From assembly GCF_003014535.1 (NCBI RefSeq), contig NZ_PYGD01000007.1, positions 124,001 through 188,000 on the forward strand: DNA of 64,000 nucleotides, in the 5' to 3' direction. This document shows positions 52,815-61,587 of this stretch, in pieces. The translations under genes and the position numbers were made by a program. Numbering within the stretch: position 1 is the stretch's first letter; the number at the start of each line of letters is the position of its first letter. Under the pieces are notes generated by a model. That model was not told where the DNA came from and did not search any database. It was given only the letters and a program-made list of their open reading frames with translations. Source of the stretch: Taibaiella chishuiensis (GTDB taxonomy: Bacteria; Bacteroidota; Bacteroidia; Chitinophagales; Chitinophagaceae).

Positions 52815-53252
52815 ATGAAAAAAATCAGCCTGTTTTTCGCCCTGTTCCTCGTACTGGGCCTGGGTAAATCCTTTGCCGGTTACCTGAACGTCATCAACAT
52901 GACCAATTGCCCGTTCCAGTTCTATAGCGGCATCGGTTCGATCGTAAGCGGTTCTACCACCTACCAGTTTACTTTCGGTACGGTCAACATCAACCCCGGC
53001 TCCAATTTCTTTGCCAACCCTACACTGCTGACCGGCTTTGCCACCAATGCGCCGGCAAGCGCCCAGGCCAGCGGCTGTGTAGAGATCACCAAGGTAAACG
53101 GTCCGGGTGGCGCAGCGTTCCCGATCGGCAAAATGGCGCCCTATACTACTTATGCAAGCACCAACAACCCTACTTGTAATGCAGGCAATAACTACACCAT
53201 GACCTGGAATACCGGCAGCAACAACTGCGACGCCGTTATCCTGATCTTCTAA
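52815..53252 (+). CDS. Small secreted protein of the NxTxC...CNxGN family (member 7)
   Basis: A 145-aa protein with signal peptide MKKISLFFALFLVLGLGKSF (cleavage near AGYLN). The mature part opens NVINMTNCPFQFYSGIGS and ends NPTCNAGNNYTMTWNTGSNN then CDAVILIF. It lacks the shared 33-bp element and is probably read from the member 6 promoter. A strong terminator follows at 53273-53306. Function unknown. Confidence 0.85.
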   Translation: MKKISLFFALFLVLGLGKSFAGYLNVINMTNCPFQFYSGIGSIVSGSTTYQFTFGTVNINPGSNFFANPTLLTGFATNAPASAQASGCVEITKVNGPGGAAFPIGKMAPYTTYASTNNPTCNAGNNYTMTWNTGSNNCDAVILIF

Positions 53253-53272
53253 GGCTTGCCCTTATTCTTCGG

Positions 53273-53306
53273 GCAACAGCCGTCTTCCTTCCGGGAGACG
53301 GCTGTT
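53273..53306. terminator. Terminator between the secreted-protein array and the AraC gene
   Basis: Perfect 12-bp stem (53273-53284 with 53295-53306), 10-nt loop, between convergent stops. Confidence 0.8.
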
Positions 53307-53325
53307 GTGTTAGCGGCAGTATCAT

Positions 53326-54321
53326 CTATACCTTACCAGCCGCTTCTTTGTTGTATTTGTTTTTATAATCCAGCGGCGACAAACCGGTTATTTTCCTAAA
53401 GACCTCGCGAAAGGCTTTTACGTCGGCATAACCAACCTCGTACATTACTTCCTGGATGGTTTTACGTGTCGTTTCCAGGGCCTTCTTGGCCGACTCTATT
53501 TTTACCCGTTGCAGGTATTCGAGCGGGGTATTACCGGTTGCCTTTACAAAGCGCCGGTCGAAGTTCCTGCGCCCGGCCGAAAACCTTTTGGAGAGCGCGG
53601 CTACCGATACCTTATCCCTGAAATTAGCCTCCAGGTATAGTTGTGCTTCTTTAACCAATTCGTCGCCATGTGTTTTCTGCCCGGTAAATATCGTGAAGGA
53701 AGATTGTACCTGCCGGTCTATATCGATCTGAAATATCTTGGAGCAATAGATCGCCGTTTCGCGGTCATAGTATTTTTCCACAAGGTACAGCAGGAGGTTT
53801 AAAAAGGAGTATCCGCCGCCGTTGGTATAGATGCCCTGCTCGTCGGTGATGACCTGTTCTGTTTTTAAATGCACCTCGGGGTACAGGCTGCGGAAGTGAT
53901 CGGCGGCATTCCAATGGATCGAACAATTGCGTTTGGCCAGTAAGCCCGTGGCTGCCACCATAAAAGCACCGGTACACATACTGGCTATTTCGGCGCCATT
54001 TTTATATTGCCGCGTCAGCCAGTCTACCAGTTGTATATTACCTTTCACAGCCTGTTCAAAGGCAGGGTTCAGCGAGGGCACCAGGACCAGGTCGGTCTTA
54101 TCCAGCGATGCCAGGTCCACCTGCGGCCTGATGGTGAGCAAACCGTTGATAAAGGCGGCTTCCGGCGCCACACCGGCCGTTTCGATTTTAAACAAGGGCC
54201 TTTTCCCCTGCCGTACCCGGTAATCGTTGGCCCCGGTAAACACCTGGTAAGCGCCAACAATACAGGCAATGGTACTGTTAGCCGTTTGTACATCGGGTAC
54301 GAGAATGGTCAAGTGTTTCAT
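53326..54321 (-). CDS. GlxA-type AraC-family transcriptional regulator
   Basis: A 331-aa protein with an N-terminal DJ-1/PfpI-like domain (about 1-190; VDLASLDKTDLVLVPSLNP, ASMCTGAFMVAATGLLAKRN with the nucleophile-elbow Cys) and a C-terminal AraC helix-turn-helix pair (about 230-325; LEANFRDKVSVAALSKRFSA, IQEVMYEVGYADVKAFREVF, KITGLSPLDYK). Family members sense small molecules through the N-terminal domain. It is divergent from the AHSA1 gene by 218 bp, which it may control; this is inference. Confidence 0.93.
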   Translation of the reverse strand: MKHLTILVPDVQTANSTIACIVGAYQVFTGANDYRVRQGKRPLFKIETAGVAPEAAFINGLLTIRPQVDLASLDKTDLVLVPSLNPAFEQAVKGNIQLVDWLTRQYKNGAEIASMCTGAFMVAATGLLAKRNCSIHWNAADHFRSLYPEVHLKTEQVITDEQGIYTNGGGYSFLNLLLYLVEKYYDRETAIYCSKIFQIDIDRQVQSSFTIFTGQKTHGDELVKEAQLYLEANFRDKVSVAALSKRFSAGRRNFDRRFVKATGNTPLEYLQRVKIESAKKALETTRKTIQEVMYEVGYADVKAFREVFRKITGLSPLDYKNKYNKEAAGKV

Positions 54322-54539
54322 AGGTCTAGCTTATTAGATGGACAATGACGTACAACCCTATACAGGTCCTGTATTTGCTGTACCTGCCGTCCTGTAAAAT
54401 TAAGCAATAGAACTGTCCGGATCAACCCGTCATAAAGTCTAAGTAGCCCCCCTTCAAAGTGTATTCCGGTCCCTAATTTTGTTGTGGCATACAATGCCGT
54501 TAATACACCTGTATTTCATAAACTTAAAATTACAACACT

Positions 54540-55454
54540 ATGGATAACCCCAGTTTTAGCACGATATTGATCGTAGACGCCCCTCCCCACGAGGTTTTCA
54601 GCGCCATCAACCAGGTACGCCGCTGGTGGTCTGAAAATATTGAAGGAGATACCGACCGTGCCGGTAGCGAATTCCGGTACCACTACCAGGATGTACACCG
54701 GGCCAGGATAAAAATCGCAACGATGGAGCCCGACCGGAAAGTGGTATGGCATATCCTCGACAACTATTTTAAATTCAACGAGGACCAGCAGGAATGGACC
54801 GGTACAGATGTGGTGTTTGCGCTACAGGAAGAAGCGGGCAAGACCCGATTGACGTTTACGCACGAAGGCCTCGTACCCGAATATGCCTGTTACGATTTAT
54901 GCCGCGAGGCCTGGACCCATTACATCCAGGACAGTCTTAAAGCACTTATTACGACCGGGCAGGGCAAGCCTACACCCAAAGACGATACCGTGTATGAAGG
55001 CATGGAAGCAGCTGAAGATGTTACTACCGGCAAGAGCATCTGCCACCGGTTGCTGATCAAAGCGCCGGTAGAAAAGGTATACGCGGCACTAAGCAGCCAG
55101 GAAGGCCTGGCCGGCTGGTGGACACCCGATACCGTGGCGCAGCCTGTAACAGGGAGTATCGCCCGTTTTTCGTTCGGGGATTACACCAAAGAAATGCAGA
55201 TCGAGATCCTGCAACCTTACAGCAAGGTAGAATGGCTGTGCTTGAAAGCTGTACCGGAATGGATCGGCACGCGGCTCCGCTTTACCCTCGACCCGCATCA
55301 GAAAGGATGCGTACTCTCGTTCCGTCATGAAGGCTGGAAGGACTATACACCCGAGTTTGCCTCCTGCAGCTTTGACTGGGCGCTGTTTTTCAGGAGCCTC
55401 CGGTTGCTTTGCGAAACGGGCAAAGGACTACCTTATCCTCATTTTGACCAGTAA
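54540..55454 (+). CDS. Double AHSA1/SRPBCC-domain protein
   Basis: A 304-aa soluble protein made of two START-like AHSA1 domains, about residues 5-145 and 160-300. The first has VDAPPHEVFSAINQVRRWWS and TDVVFALQEEAGKTRLTFTH; the second has IKAPVEKVYAALSSQEGLAG, WWTPDTVAQPVTGS and VLSFRHEGWKDYTPEFASC. Such domains bind hydrophobic ligands or act as Hsp90-activator homologues. The last 103 bp, including the stop, are duplicated at 56109-56211 downstream of a repeat array. Confidence 0.88.
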   Translation: MDNPSFSTILIVDAPPHEVFSAINQVRRWWSENIEGDTDRAGSEFRYHYQDVHRARIKIATMEPDRKVVWHILDNYFKFNEDQQEWTGTDVVFALQEEAGKTRLTFTHEGLVPEYACYDLCREAWTHYIQDSLKALITTGQGKPTPKDDTVYEGMEAAEDVTTGKSICHRLLIKAPVEKVYAALSSQEGLAGWWTPDTVAQPVTGSIARFSFGDYTKEMQIEILQPYSKVEWLCLKAVPEWIGTRLRFTLDPHQKGCVLSFRHEGWKDYTPEFASCSFDWALFFRSLRLLCETGKGLPYPHFDQ

Positions 55455-55530
55455 ATGGATCAAGCGGAATTTGGGGTATTAAAGATCGAGCCTGCAGATG
55501 TGTTTCTATGTATTTATTGGAGGGAAATAA

Positions 55531-55970
55531 ACAGGGAACGCTCAAGCGATCCGGGATAGATAAATTTACTACAATACCAGGTCCCGGCGGGCGAAGGTGA
55601 TCCTGCGAGATTCTTTAGATGTCCCCGCGGGGTCTCCTGCAAAGGGACCCTGCGGAAAACAGTGGCGCTTAAGCTATCCCGGATAGATAAATATCCCCCC
55701 TACCAGGTCCCGGCGGGCGAAGGTGATCCTGCGAGACTCTATAGATGTCCCCGCGGGGTCTCCTTCAAAGGGACCCTGCGAAAAACAGGAACGCTCAAGC
55801 GATCCGGGATAGATAAATTTACTACAATACCAGGTCCCGGCGGGCGAAGGTGATCCTGCGAGATTCTTTAGATGTCCCCGCGGGGTCTCCTGCAAAGGGA
55901 CCCTGCGGAAAACAGCGGCGCTTAAGCTATCCCGGATAGATAAATTACTACAATACCAGGTCCGGCGGGT
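55531..55970 (+). repeat. Tandem array of a 126-127-bp non-coding repeat (three full units and a partial)
   Basis: Matching points CTCAAGCGAT / CTTAAGCTAT occur at 55541, 55668, 55794 and 55921. Units share GATAGATAAAT, ACCAGGTCCCGGCGGGCGAA, GGTGATCCTGCGAGA, TAGATGTCCCCGCGGGGTCT and AAAGGGACCCTGCG. Units 1 and 3 are nearly identical, as are units 2 and 4, so the array also has a higher-order period of about 253 bp. Open frames across it are by-products of the repeat. Confidence 0.88.
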
Positions 55971-55995
55971 GAAAGTGGTCACAGTGAATTTTATT

Positions 55996-56104
55996 TTTTC
56001 TCGCAGCGAGCGCGGCGGCGCGACGAGAAAAAACCCGTATTCCACTGCTGTAAATAGTAGTAGCTGCCAAGCTATGTAAATTCGTAGTGAGGCACTACGA
56101 ATAG
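55996..56104 (+). repeat. Dispersed intergenic repeat, copy C
   Basis: It runs from TTTTTCTCGCAGCGAGCGCG through GCGCGACGAGAAAAAAC, TCCACTGCTGTAAATAGTAG and TAGCTGCC to CGTAGTGAGGCACTACGAAT. It matches copy A (21464-21568, opposite strand) along most of its length and the 43-kb units over the middle part. Its end carries a small hairpin, TTCGTAGTG...CACTACGAA. Confidence 0.8.
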
Positions 56105-56108
56105 CTAA

Positions 56109-56211
56109 GTTCGCCTCCTGCAGCTTTGACTGGGCGCTGTTTTTCAGGAGCCTCCGGTTGCTTTGCGAAACGGGCAAAGGACTGCTTTATCCTCATTTTG
56201 ACCAGTAAATG
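56109..56211 (+). pseudogene. Duplicated 3' end of the AHSA1 gene
   Basis: This 103-bp segment equals 55355-55457 with a constant offset of 754 bp, no gaps and three mismatches. It covers the last 33 codons and stop of the AHSA1 gene plus 3 bp. It has no start and is not expressed as a protein on its own. The 651 bp between the two copies hold the tandem array and dispersed repeat C. The following 56212-56435 show no recognisable feature. Confidence 0.85.
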
Positions 56212-56435
56212 CAGGACACAGAAAAACCTGCCCGTGTAACACACAGGACATGAGGGATTATACAAAGGGTACCAGGGGAGCACAGGCGCCGGTAAGAAAC
56301 CGGTCTGTGGAGGGAAGCGATTCTTAAGAGCAAACCTTTATAGGCGGAGGCTGTTCGGCATAAAGAATAGCGGGTAATAACGCAGTTGTACTGCGCGGGT
56401 GTACTTCAGTGAACGCTTACAGGACGGGAAGGAGG

Positions 56436-56549
56436 CTAGCGCTTGCTGCCGAATTCCCGTTTAAAGTCCATAAACTTCTTTACCGTGTAAGTCACCATGC
56501 AAAGCACGATCAGCAGACATACGCCTCCGAAAATGTAACTATTAATCAT
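56436..56549 (-). CDS. 37-aa single-helix membrane peptide
   Basis: Read on minus from ATG 56547-56549 to TAG 56436-56438. It opens MINSYIFGGVCLLIVLCMVT, one transmembrane helix, followed by the basic tail YTVKKFMDFKREFGSKR, so the C-terminus should be cytoplasmic. A near-consensus -7 element (TACCTTCG) lies about 20 bp upstream on minus. Too short for family assignment; the hydrophobic/basic layout and clean codons support it. Confidence 0.55.
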   Translation of the reverse strand: MINSYIFGGVCLLIVLCMVTYTVKKFMDFKREFGSKR

Positions 56550-56753
56550 AACAGGAAAAATTTAATTCGAAGGTACAAATTAAATATGTTCTAATTCGTT
56601 AATTTAAACGAACCTCCAGGTTTTACATTTTTTCTGAAAAGGAACTAAAAAACCAAGACATGCGATATCACTGCATTCCAGGCGCTAAACATCATCGTCC
56701 GAAGTACTTTAGCGAACCGAACACATGAAACATTTAACATTTTATTACAATAT

Positions 56754-59093
56754 TTAAAACTTGAAATTGTAGGTGATACTGGGCAGTATCGGGAAAATGG
56801 AGATCTGTTTTACCTTAACGGATGCGCCGGACCGCAGGGTGCCTTCGGTATCGACGTAGATGATATAAGGATTCTGCCGGCTGTAGACGTTGTAAATAGA
56901 AAAAGCCCAGCTGCCTTTCAGCCTTTTATTGGTATTGCCCTTGGGCGTATAGATAACCGACAGGTCGAGCCGATGATAGGGGAAGATCCGGTACTGGTTG
57001 ATCTTGCTGTACTCCTGAATCAGGTTCTGCTCTATAAAGTAATAACCCGTAGGCAGTGTAATAGCATTACCGGTGCCGAATATGAATACGCCTGAGAAGG
57101 TTATTTTTTTATTGAGCTCGTAGCTGCCCACCAGCGATATGTCGTGCCGGCGATCGTATTTGGCGGGGAAGCGTTCCCCAAAATTCAGCTCCTTAAACTG
57201 CCGCCAGGTCCAGGACAAGGTATAACCGATCCAGCCGGTAAAGCGGCCCTTGGTCTTGTTGATAAAGAACTCTGCGCCATAGGCCTCGCCGGTACCCGAT
57301 ACCAGGTCCAGCTCCGGATCGCGCAGGGAAGTAGGCGTATACCCCGCACGGTATTCCCTCTGATTACGCATGTCCTTGTAATACACCTCCACCGAGGTTT
57401 CCACCGCATTATCGAAGAAATTTTTAAAGAAGCCCAGGGAGTACTGCCAAGCCTTTTGCGGTTGTACCAGCAGGGTGCTGGGCATCCAGATATCGGTAGG
57501 TAAGGTAGAACCGTTGTTGGACACCAGGTGTATGTATTGATAGGTCTTGCTTACACTGGCCTTAAGCGACGAATTGGCCCCCAGCGCGAAACGCAGGTTG
57601 AGCCTGGGTTCCCAGCCCCCGTAACTTTTTACCAGTTGGCCGGGAGCATAAAGCGTGCTGTCGGTACGGTTGCCGTTGCCATCCGACCGGTAGTCGGCGT
57701 AGGGCCCCACCTGCCCGAACCAGGAATAACGGATACCGGCATTCACTTTCAGGAAAGAGCCGATATCAAATTCGTCGGACAGGTAAATGCCCGCTTCGTG
57801 TGCATATTTTTTCAGCGCATTATTGGGCTGCAATTCGGTAGTACCGCTTTTGCCCGATACCTGGTTGGGTGTAAAAGTATGGTAGGTATAATTGGCGCCG
57901 AACTTGATATGATGGTTGAACGTGGTATAGTAATCGAAGTCGGTTTTAGCATTCCAATCCCGGATACCCGAAGCAAGCGTGATATCAAAATCGTTTTGCG
58001 AGCCGCTGAACTGGAAGTTATAATCGTTGTATACCGCCGTGGTATTGACAAACAGCTTGTCGTTGAACTGGTGATTCCAGCGCAGCGTACCTGTAGTATT
58101 GCCCCAGGGCACATGCGCTTTAAAGTTGCTGCTGTTAAACGAGAATACGTCGCGGCCGAAGTAACCGCTCAGGTATATGCGGTCGCGCGCACCCAGGCGG
58201 TAATTGGCTTTCAGGTTGGCATCGTAGAAGTAATAACCCGATCCTTTGGCATCGCCTTTGAGGAAAGGTTTGGTGATGATATCCACATAAGTACGCCGGC
58301 CGGAGAGCATAAACGAACCTTTCTCTTTTACGATAGGACCTTCGAGCGTAAGCCGAGAGGCGATAAGTCCGATACCGCCTTCGCCATGATACTCGCGGTT
58401 ATTACCCTCCTTCATCGATACATCCACCACCGAAGATAAGCGGCCGCCGTACTGGGCCGGCATACCACCTTTGATCAGCGTTACATTTTTGATGGCATCC
58501 GAATTGAATACCGAGAAGAACCCGAACAGGTGGCCGGTATTGTACACCACGGCATCATCCAGCAGCACGAGGTTCTGGTCCGGACCGCCGCCACGCACAT
58601 AAAAACCCGACTGGCCTTCGCCGGCCGATTGTACCCCGGGCAGTAACTGTATGGCTTTAAGAATATCGGATTCCCCGAAGATAACCGGCAGCTTCTTAAT
58701 CTGCTCGGTCGTAAGCGATATCACACCCATTTGCGTGCTTTCCACGTTATGGTCGGCACGCACATCGCTGATCACCACCTCTTCGGCCTGCACCGTATGC
58801 GGCTCCAGCGCTACGTTCAGCTCCCGGCTTTCGATCAGGTTGAGCGTTTGCGTACGCGTATCGTAACCAAGCGAAGAACAGGAAACCGTATAACTGCCCG
58901 GCGGCAGGCTTACCGAGTAAAAACCGTAGACATTAGTACTGACGCCGGTTTGCGCTTCCTGTACATAAATCGCGGAACCGATCAGGCTTTCGCCACTGGC
59001 CGCATCTTTTACATAACCGCTCAGGGTTACCTTCTTCTGGGCGGAAGCAGGTATCCACAGGATCAATAAAAAGGAAGACAATAAAAATCTCAT
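56754..59093 (-). CDS. TonB-dependent receptor with CarboxypepD_reg-like domain
   Basis: A 779-aa outer-membrane receptor. Signal peptide MRFLLSSFLLILWIPASAQ. The CarboxypepD_reg-like domain spans about 22-105 (VTLSGYVKDAASGESLIGSA), the plug about 115-225 (VIFGESDILKAIQLLPGVQS, GFYVRGGGPDQNLVLLDDAV), and the barrel runs to the end (ISIFPILPSITYNFKF). There is no STN domain, so no FecR signalling is expected. The ligand is unknown. ATG at 59093 is used; the frame extends only to a TTG at 59105. It is divergent from the penicillin-acylase-family gene. Confidence 0.93.
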   Translation of the reverse strand: MRFLLSSFLLILWIPASAQKKVTLSGYVKDAASGESLIGSAIYVQEAQTGVSTNVYGFYSVSLPPGSYTVSCSSLGYDTRTQTLNLIESRELNVALEPHTVQAEEVVISDVRADHNVESTQMGVISLTTEQIKKLPVIFGESDILKAIQLLPGVQSAGEGQSGFYVRGGGPDQNLVLLDDAVVYNTGHLFGFFSVFNSDAIKNVTLIKGGMPAQYGGRLSSVVDVSMKEGNNREYHGEGGIGLIASRLTLEGPIVKEKGSFMLSGRRTYVDIITKPFLKGDAKGSGYYFYDANLKANYRLGARDRIYLSGYFGRDVFSFNSSNFKAHVPWGNTTGTLRWNHQFNDKLFVNTTAVYNDYNFQFSGSQNDFDITLASGIRDWNAKTDFDYYTTFNHHIKFGANYTYHTFTPNQVSGKSGTTELQPNNALKKYAHEAGIYLSDEFDIGSFLKVNAGIRYSWFGQVGPYADYRSDGNGNRTDSTLYAPGQLVKSYGGWEPRLNLRFALGANSSLKASVSKTYQYIHLVSNNGSTLPTDIWMPSTLLVQPQKAWQYSLGFFKNFFDNAVETSVEVYYKDMRNQREYRAGYTPTSLRDPELDLVSGTGEAYGAEFFINKTKGRFTGWIGYTLSWTWRQFKELNFGERFPAKYDRRHDISLVGSYELNKKITFSGVFIFGTGNAITLPTGYYFIEQNLIQEYSKINQYRIFPYHRLDLSVIYTPKGNTNKRLKGSWAFSIYNVYSRQNPYIIYVDTEGTLRSGASVKVKQISIFPILPSITYNFKF

Positions 59094-59148
59094 GCGCAGC
59101 AGCAATGGCAGACAAATATAAATATACCACTTTAAAATAAATCGCTGT

Positions 59149-59181
59149 TTTGGAAAGATGCCGGGTTTATTTTTAACTTTA
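59149..59181 (+). promoter_or_regulatory. Promoter of the penicillin-acylase-family gene
   Basis: TTTG at 59149-59152 and TAACTTTA at 59174-59181 with a 21-bp gap, one mismatch from the -33/-7 consensus. The -7 element is only 7 bp from the ATG at 59189, so the message may be nearly leaderless. Confidence 0.5.
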
Positions 59182-59188
59182 CGCAGAT

Positions 59189-61549
59189 ATGCGTCTTATC
59201 CGATTTCTTTTGCCCTTAGTGCTGGCCTGCAGCTGGATCATCCTGCTTAACCGCCCGGCAGGTTCCATACCCGCCCTGGGCCGGCTATTGAACCCGGTAA
59301 ACGGTTACTTTGCCAATGCCGAACCCGCAAGCGAAAGCGGGCAAAGCTTTTTTATACCCCGCGAAAAACTGAAGCAGTCGGTAACCGTGCGCTTCGACGA
59401 TCGCCTGGTACCGCATATTACCGCACAAAACGACGAAGACCTTTATTTTGCCCAGGGTTATGCCCATGCTTATTACCGCCTCTGGCAAATGGACATGCAG
59501 ACCCGTGCCGCAGCCGGCCGGATCAGCGAGGTGGCCGGTCGTAAGGCATTCGACTTCGACCGTAAGCAACGCCGTAAAGGCATGGTGTGGGCCGCCGAAA
59601 ATTCGCTGAAGGCCATGGAAGCCAATCCCGACACCCGTAAGATACTGGATGCCTATACCCGCGGCGTTAATGCCTATATCAACGGGCTGACCTTTAAAAG
59701 CTACCCGCTGGAGTACAAGCTCATGAGCTTTGCCCCCGAGCCCTGGACCAACCTGAAATGCGCCCTGCTGTTGAAATACATGGCCGACGACCTTACCGGC
59801 AGTTCAGACGATATAGCCATGACCTACCTGCGCGACCTGTTACCCGCGGCCGAATTCGACAACCTTTACCCCGATAAAGCCGAAGGCAGTATGCCTGTAA
59901 TCCCTGCCGGTACTGCATTTGCGCCCCCGTCCAAACGGGTGCCCCCCGTACCCGCCGGCGAACTCTTTGCCCACTTCGATACGGCCAAAGCCGCGAAGAC
60001 CGCACAGTACCGCAATACCCCGGCCAGACAGCCCTCCGGCATCGGCTCCAACAACTGGGCCCTGGATGGCAGCCGGACCAGCAGCGGCGCCGCCCTGCTC
60101 TGCAACGATCCGCACCTGGGGCTCAACCTGCCCTCCATCTGGTACGAAGTACAACTGACTGCACCGGGCATCAATTGTTATGGCGTGTCAATACCCGGCG
60201 CCCCGGGCATCGTGATCGGGTTTAACGACAGCATCAGTTGGGGTTTTACCAACAACTACCGCGATGTCAAGGATTTTTACGAGATCCGCAGCGAGGATCC
60301 GCGCCTGTATTTTTTTGACGGCAAAGAGATCCCGTTTAACCTGCGGTATGAAAAAATTATTATCAAAGGCGAAGAGCAGCCTTTTACCGATACCATCCGG
60401 TTCAGCATCCATGGCCCGCTGATGTACGACGAACATTTCCCGGAGCCTTCGGGCAGCGGCAAAACGCTGGCCATGACCTGGATGGCGCACCGCGCAACCA
60501 ACGAGCTGCTGTCGCTGTACCTACTGAACCGGGCTGCCAATTACGACCGGTTCGTGAGCGCGATCCAGCATTTCGAATGCCCGGCACAAAACTTTATTTA
60601 TGCCGACCGGCTGGGCAATATCGCCCTCTGGGGACAAGGCCGTTTTATCAACAAATGGAAAGACCAGGGCAAATTTGTAATGCGCGGCGATATCAGCGCT
60701 ACCCTATGGGGCGACACCCTGCCCATGCAGGAAAACCCGCATGTATTGAACCCGCCGCAGCACTACCTGAGCAGCGCCAACCAGGCCGTAACCGACAATA
60801 CCTACCCTTACTGGTATAACGGCGACTTCAGCGAATTCAGAAGCTGGGCCATCCACCACTTCCTCAACGACAGCCTGCGTAAAAGCGCCGCCGATATGAT
60901 GGCTCTGCAGAACAACAACTGGTCGTACCTGGCAAGCCGCTTATACCCGCTGTTACAGGCCCGGGGCATTATGCCTGCAACCTGGAACAACGACTATGAT
61001 GCGCAAAGCAAGACTGCACTGGCCTTCCAGCTGACCTGGCAAAACCTGTACAACAATATCTGGCAGGACGAATTCGGCAAGGTACCCGACAAGCTCTACC
61101 CTTCGCCCGAAAGAACCCTGCAACTCCTGCTCGAGGACAGCGCCTCGGCCTATTACGACGACCGCAATACGCCGGAACGGGAAGGATTGCAGGAGATCGT
61201 ACAACGCAGTTACCGGCAGGCAACCGACAGTATCGGCAAACTGGAGCGAGCCGGCCAAACCGCCTGGTACCAGGTTAAGAACACCTCGGTAACGCACCTG
61301 GCCAAACTGCCCGCCTTTAGTTACAACGAACTGCCAACCGGCGGATGGGGCAATACCATTAATGCCATGAAACAAAACCACGGGCCCAGCTGGCGGATGA
61401 TCGTCGAGCTCGGTAAAGATAAGATCGAAGCCCATGGCGTATATCCCGGCGGACAGTCGGGCAACCCCGGCAGCAGGTACTATGCCTCCCTGCTCGACTA
61501 TTGGGTAAAAGGCAAATATTATACCCTTAATTTTAATCCCGCAAAATAG
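59189..61549 (+). CDS. Penicillin-acylase-family Ntn hydrolase
   Basis: A 786-aa exported amidase of the penicillin acylase (S45) family. An N-terminal hydrophobic segment (LIRFLLPLVLACSWIILLNR) serves as signal or anchor. The alpha part has DEDLYFAQGYAHAYYRLWQM and GRISEVAGRKAFDFD. Autocleavage is expected before the catalytic Ser287 in SGIGSNNWALDGSRT, followed by ALLCNDPHLGLNLPSIWYEV. Members hydrolyse penicillins, acyl-homoserine lactones or other N-acyl compounds. The substrate cannot be told here. It precedes the SpoIIM-type gene by 38 bp, perhaps in one operon. Confidence 0.93.
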   Translation: MRLIRFLLPLVLACSWIILLNRPAGSIPALGRLLNPVNGYFANAEPASESGQSFFIPREKLKQSVTVRFDDRLVPHITAQNDEDLYFAQGYAHAYYRLWQMDMQTRAAAGRISEVAGRKAFDFDRKQRRKGMVWAAENSLKAMEANPDTRKILDAYTRGVNAYINGLTFKSYPLEYKLMSFAPEPWTNLKCALLLKYMADDLTGSSDDIAMTYLRDLLPAAEFDNLYPDKAEGSMPVIPAGTAFAPPSKRVPPVPAGELFAHFDTAKAAKTAQYRNTPARQPSGIGSNNWALDGSRTSSGAALLCNDPHLGLNLPSIWYEVQLTAPGINCYGVSIPGAPGIVIGFNDSISWGFTNNYRDVKDFYEIRSEDPRLYFFDGKEIPFNLRYEKIIIKGEEQPFTDTIRFSIHGPLMYDEHFPEPSGSGKTLAMTWMAHRATNELLSLYLLNRAANYDRFVSAIQHFECPAQNFIYADRLGNIALWGQGRFINKWKDQGKFVMRGDISATLWGDTLPMQENPHVLNPPQHYLSSANQAVTDNTYPYWYNGDFSEFRSWAIHHFLNDSLRKSAADMMALQNNNWSYLASRLYPLLQARGIMPATWNNDYDAQSKTALAFQLTWQNLYNNIWQDEFGKVPDKLYPSPERTLQLLLEDSASAYYDDRNTPEREGLQEIVQRSYRQATDSIGKLERAGQTAWYQVKNTSVTHLAKLPAFSYNELPTGGWGNTINAMKQNHGPSWRMIVELGKDKIEAHGVYPGGQSGNPGSRYYASLLDYWVKGKYYTLNFNPAK

Positions 61550-61587
61550 GCGCGGATCAGCCGCCCTGTTTTACCGGTCATATTTTT

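Noticed and set aside
55662-56177. Open frames on both strands across the 55.5-56.2 kb repeat
   Set aside because: Their internal repeats follow the 127-bp DNA period and there is no ribosome site or family signal; they are by-products of the array.
56212-56435. Possible structured RNA (several GC-rich stems, AACCGG and GCGGGTAATAACGC segments)
   Set aside because: I could not fit it to any riboswitch or ribozyme class by eye; covariance search would be needed, so it is left unassigned.
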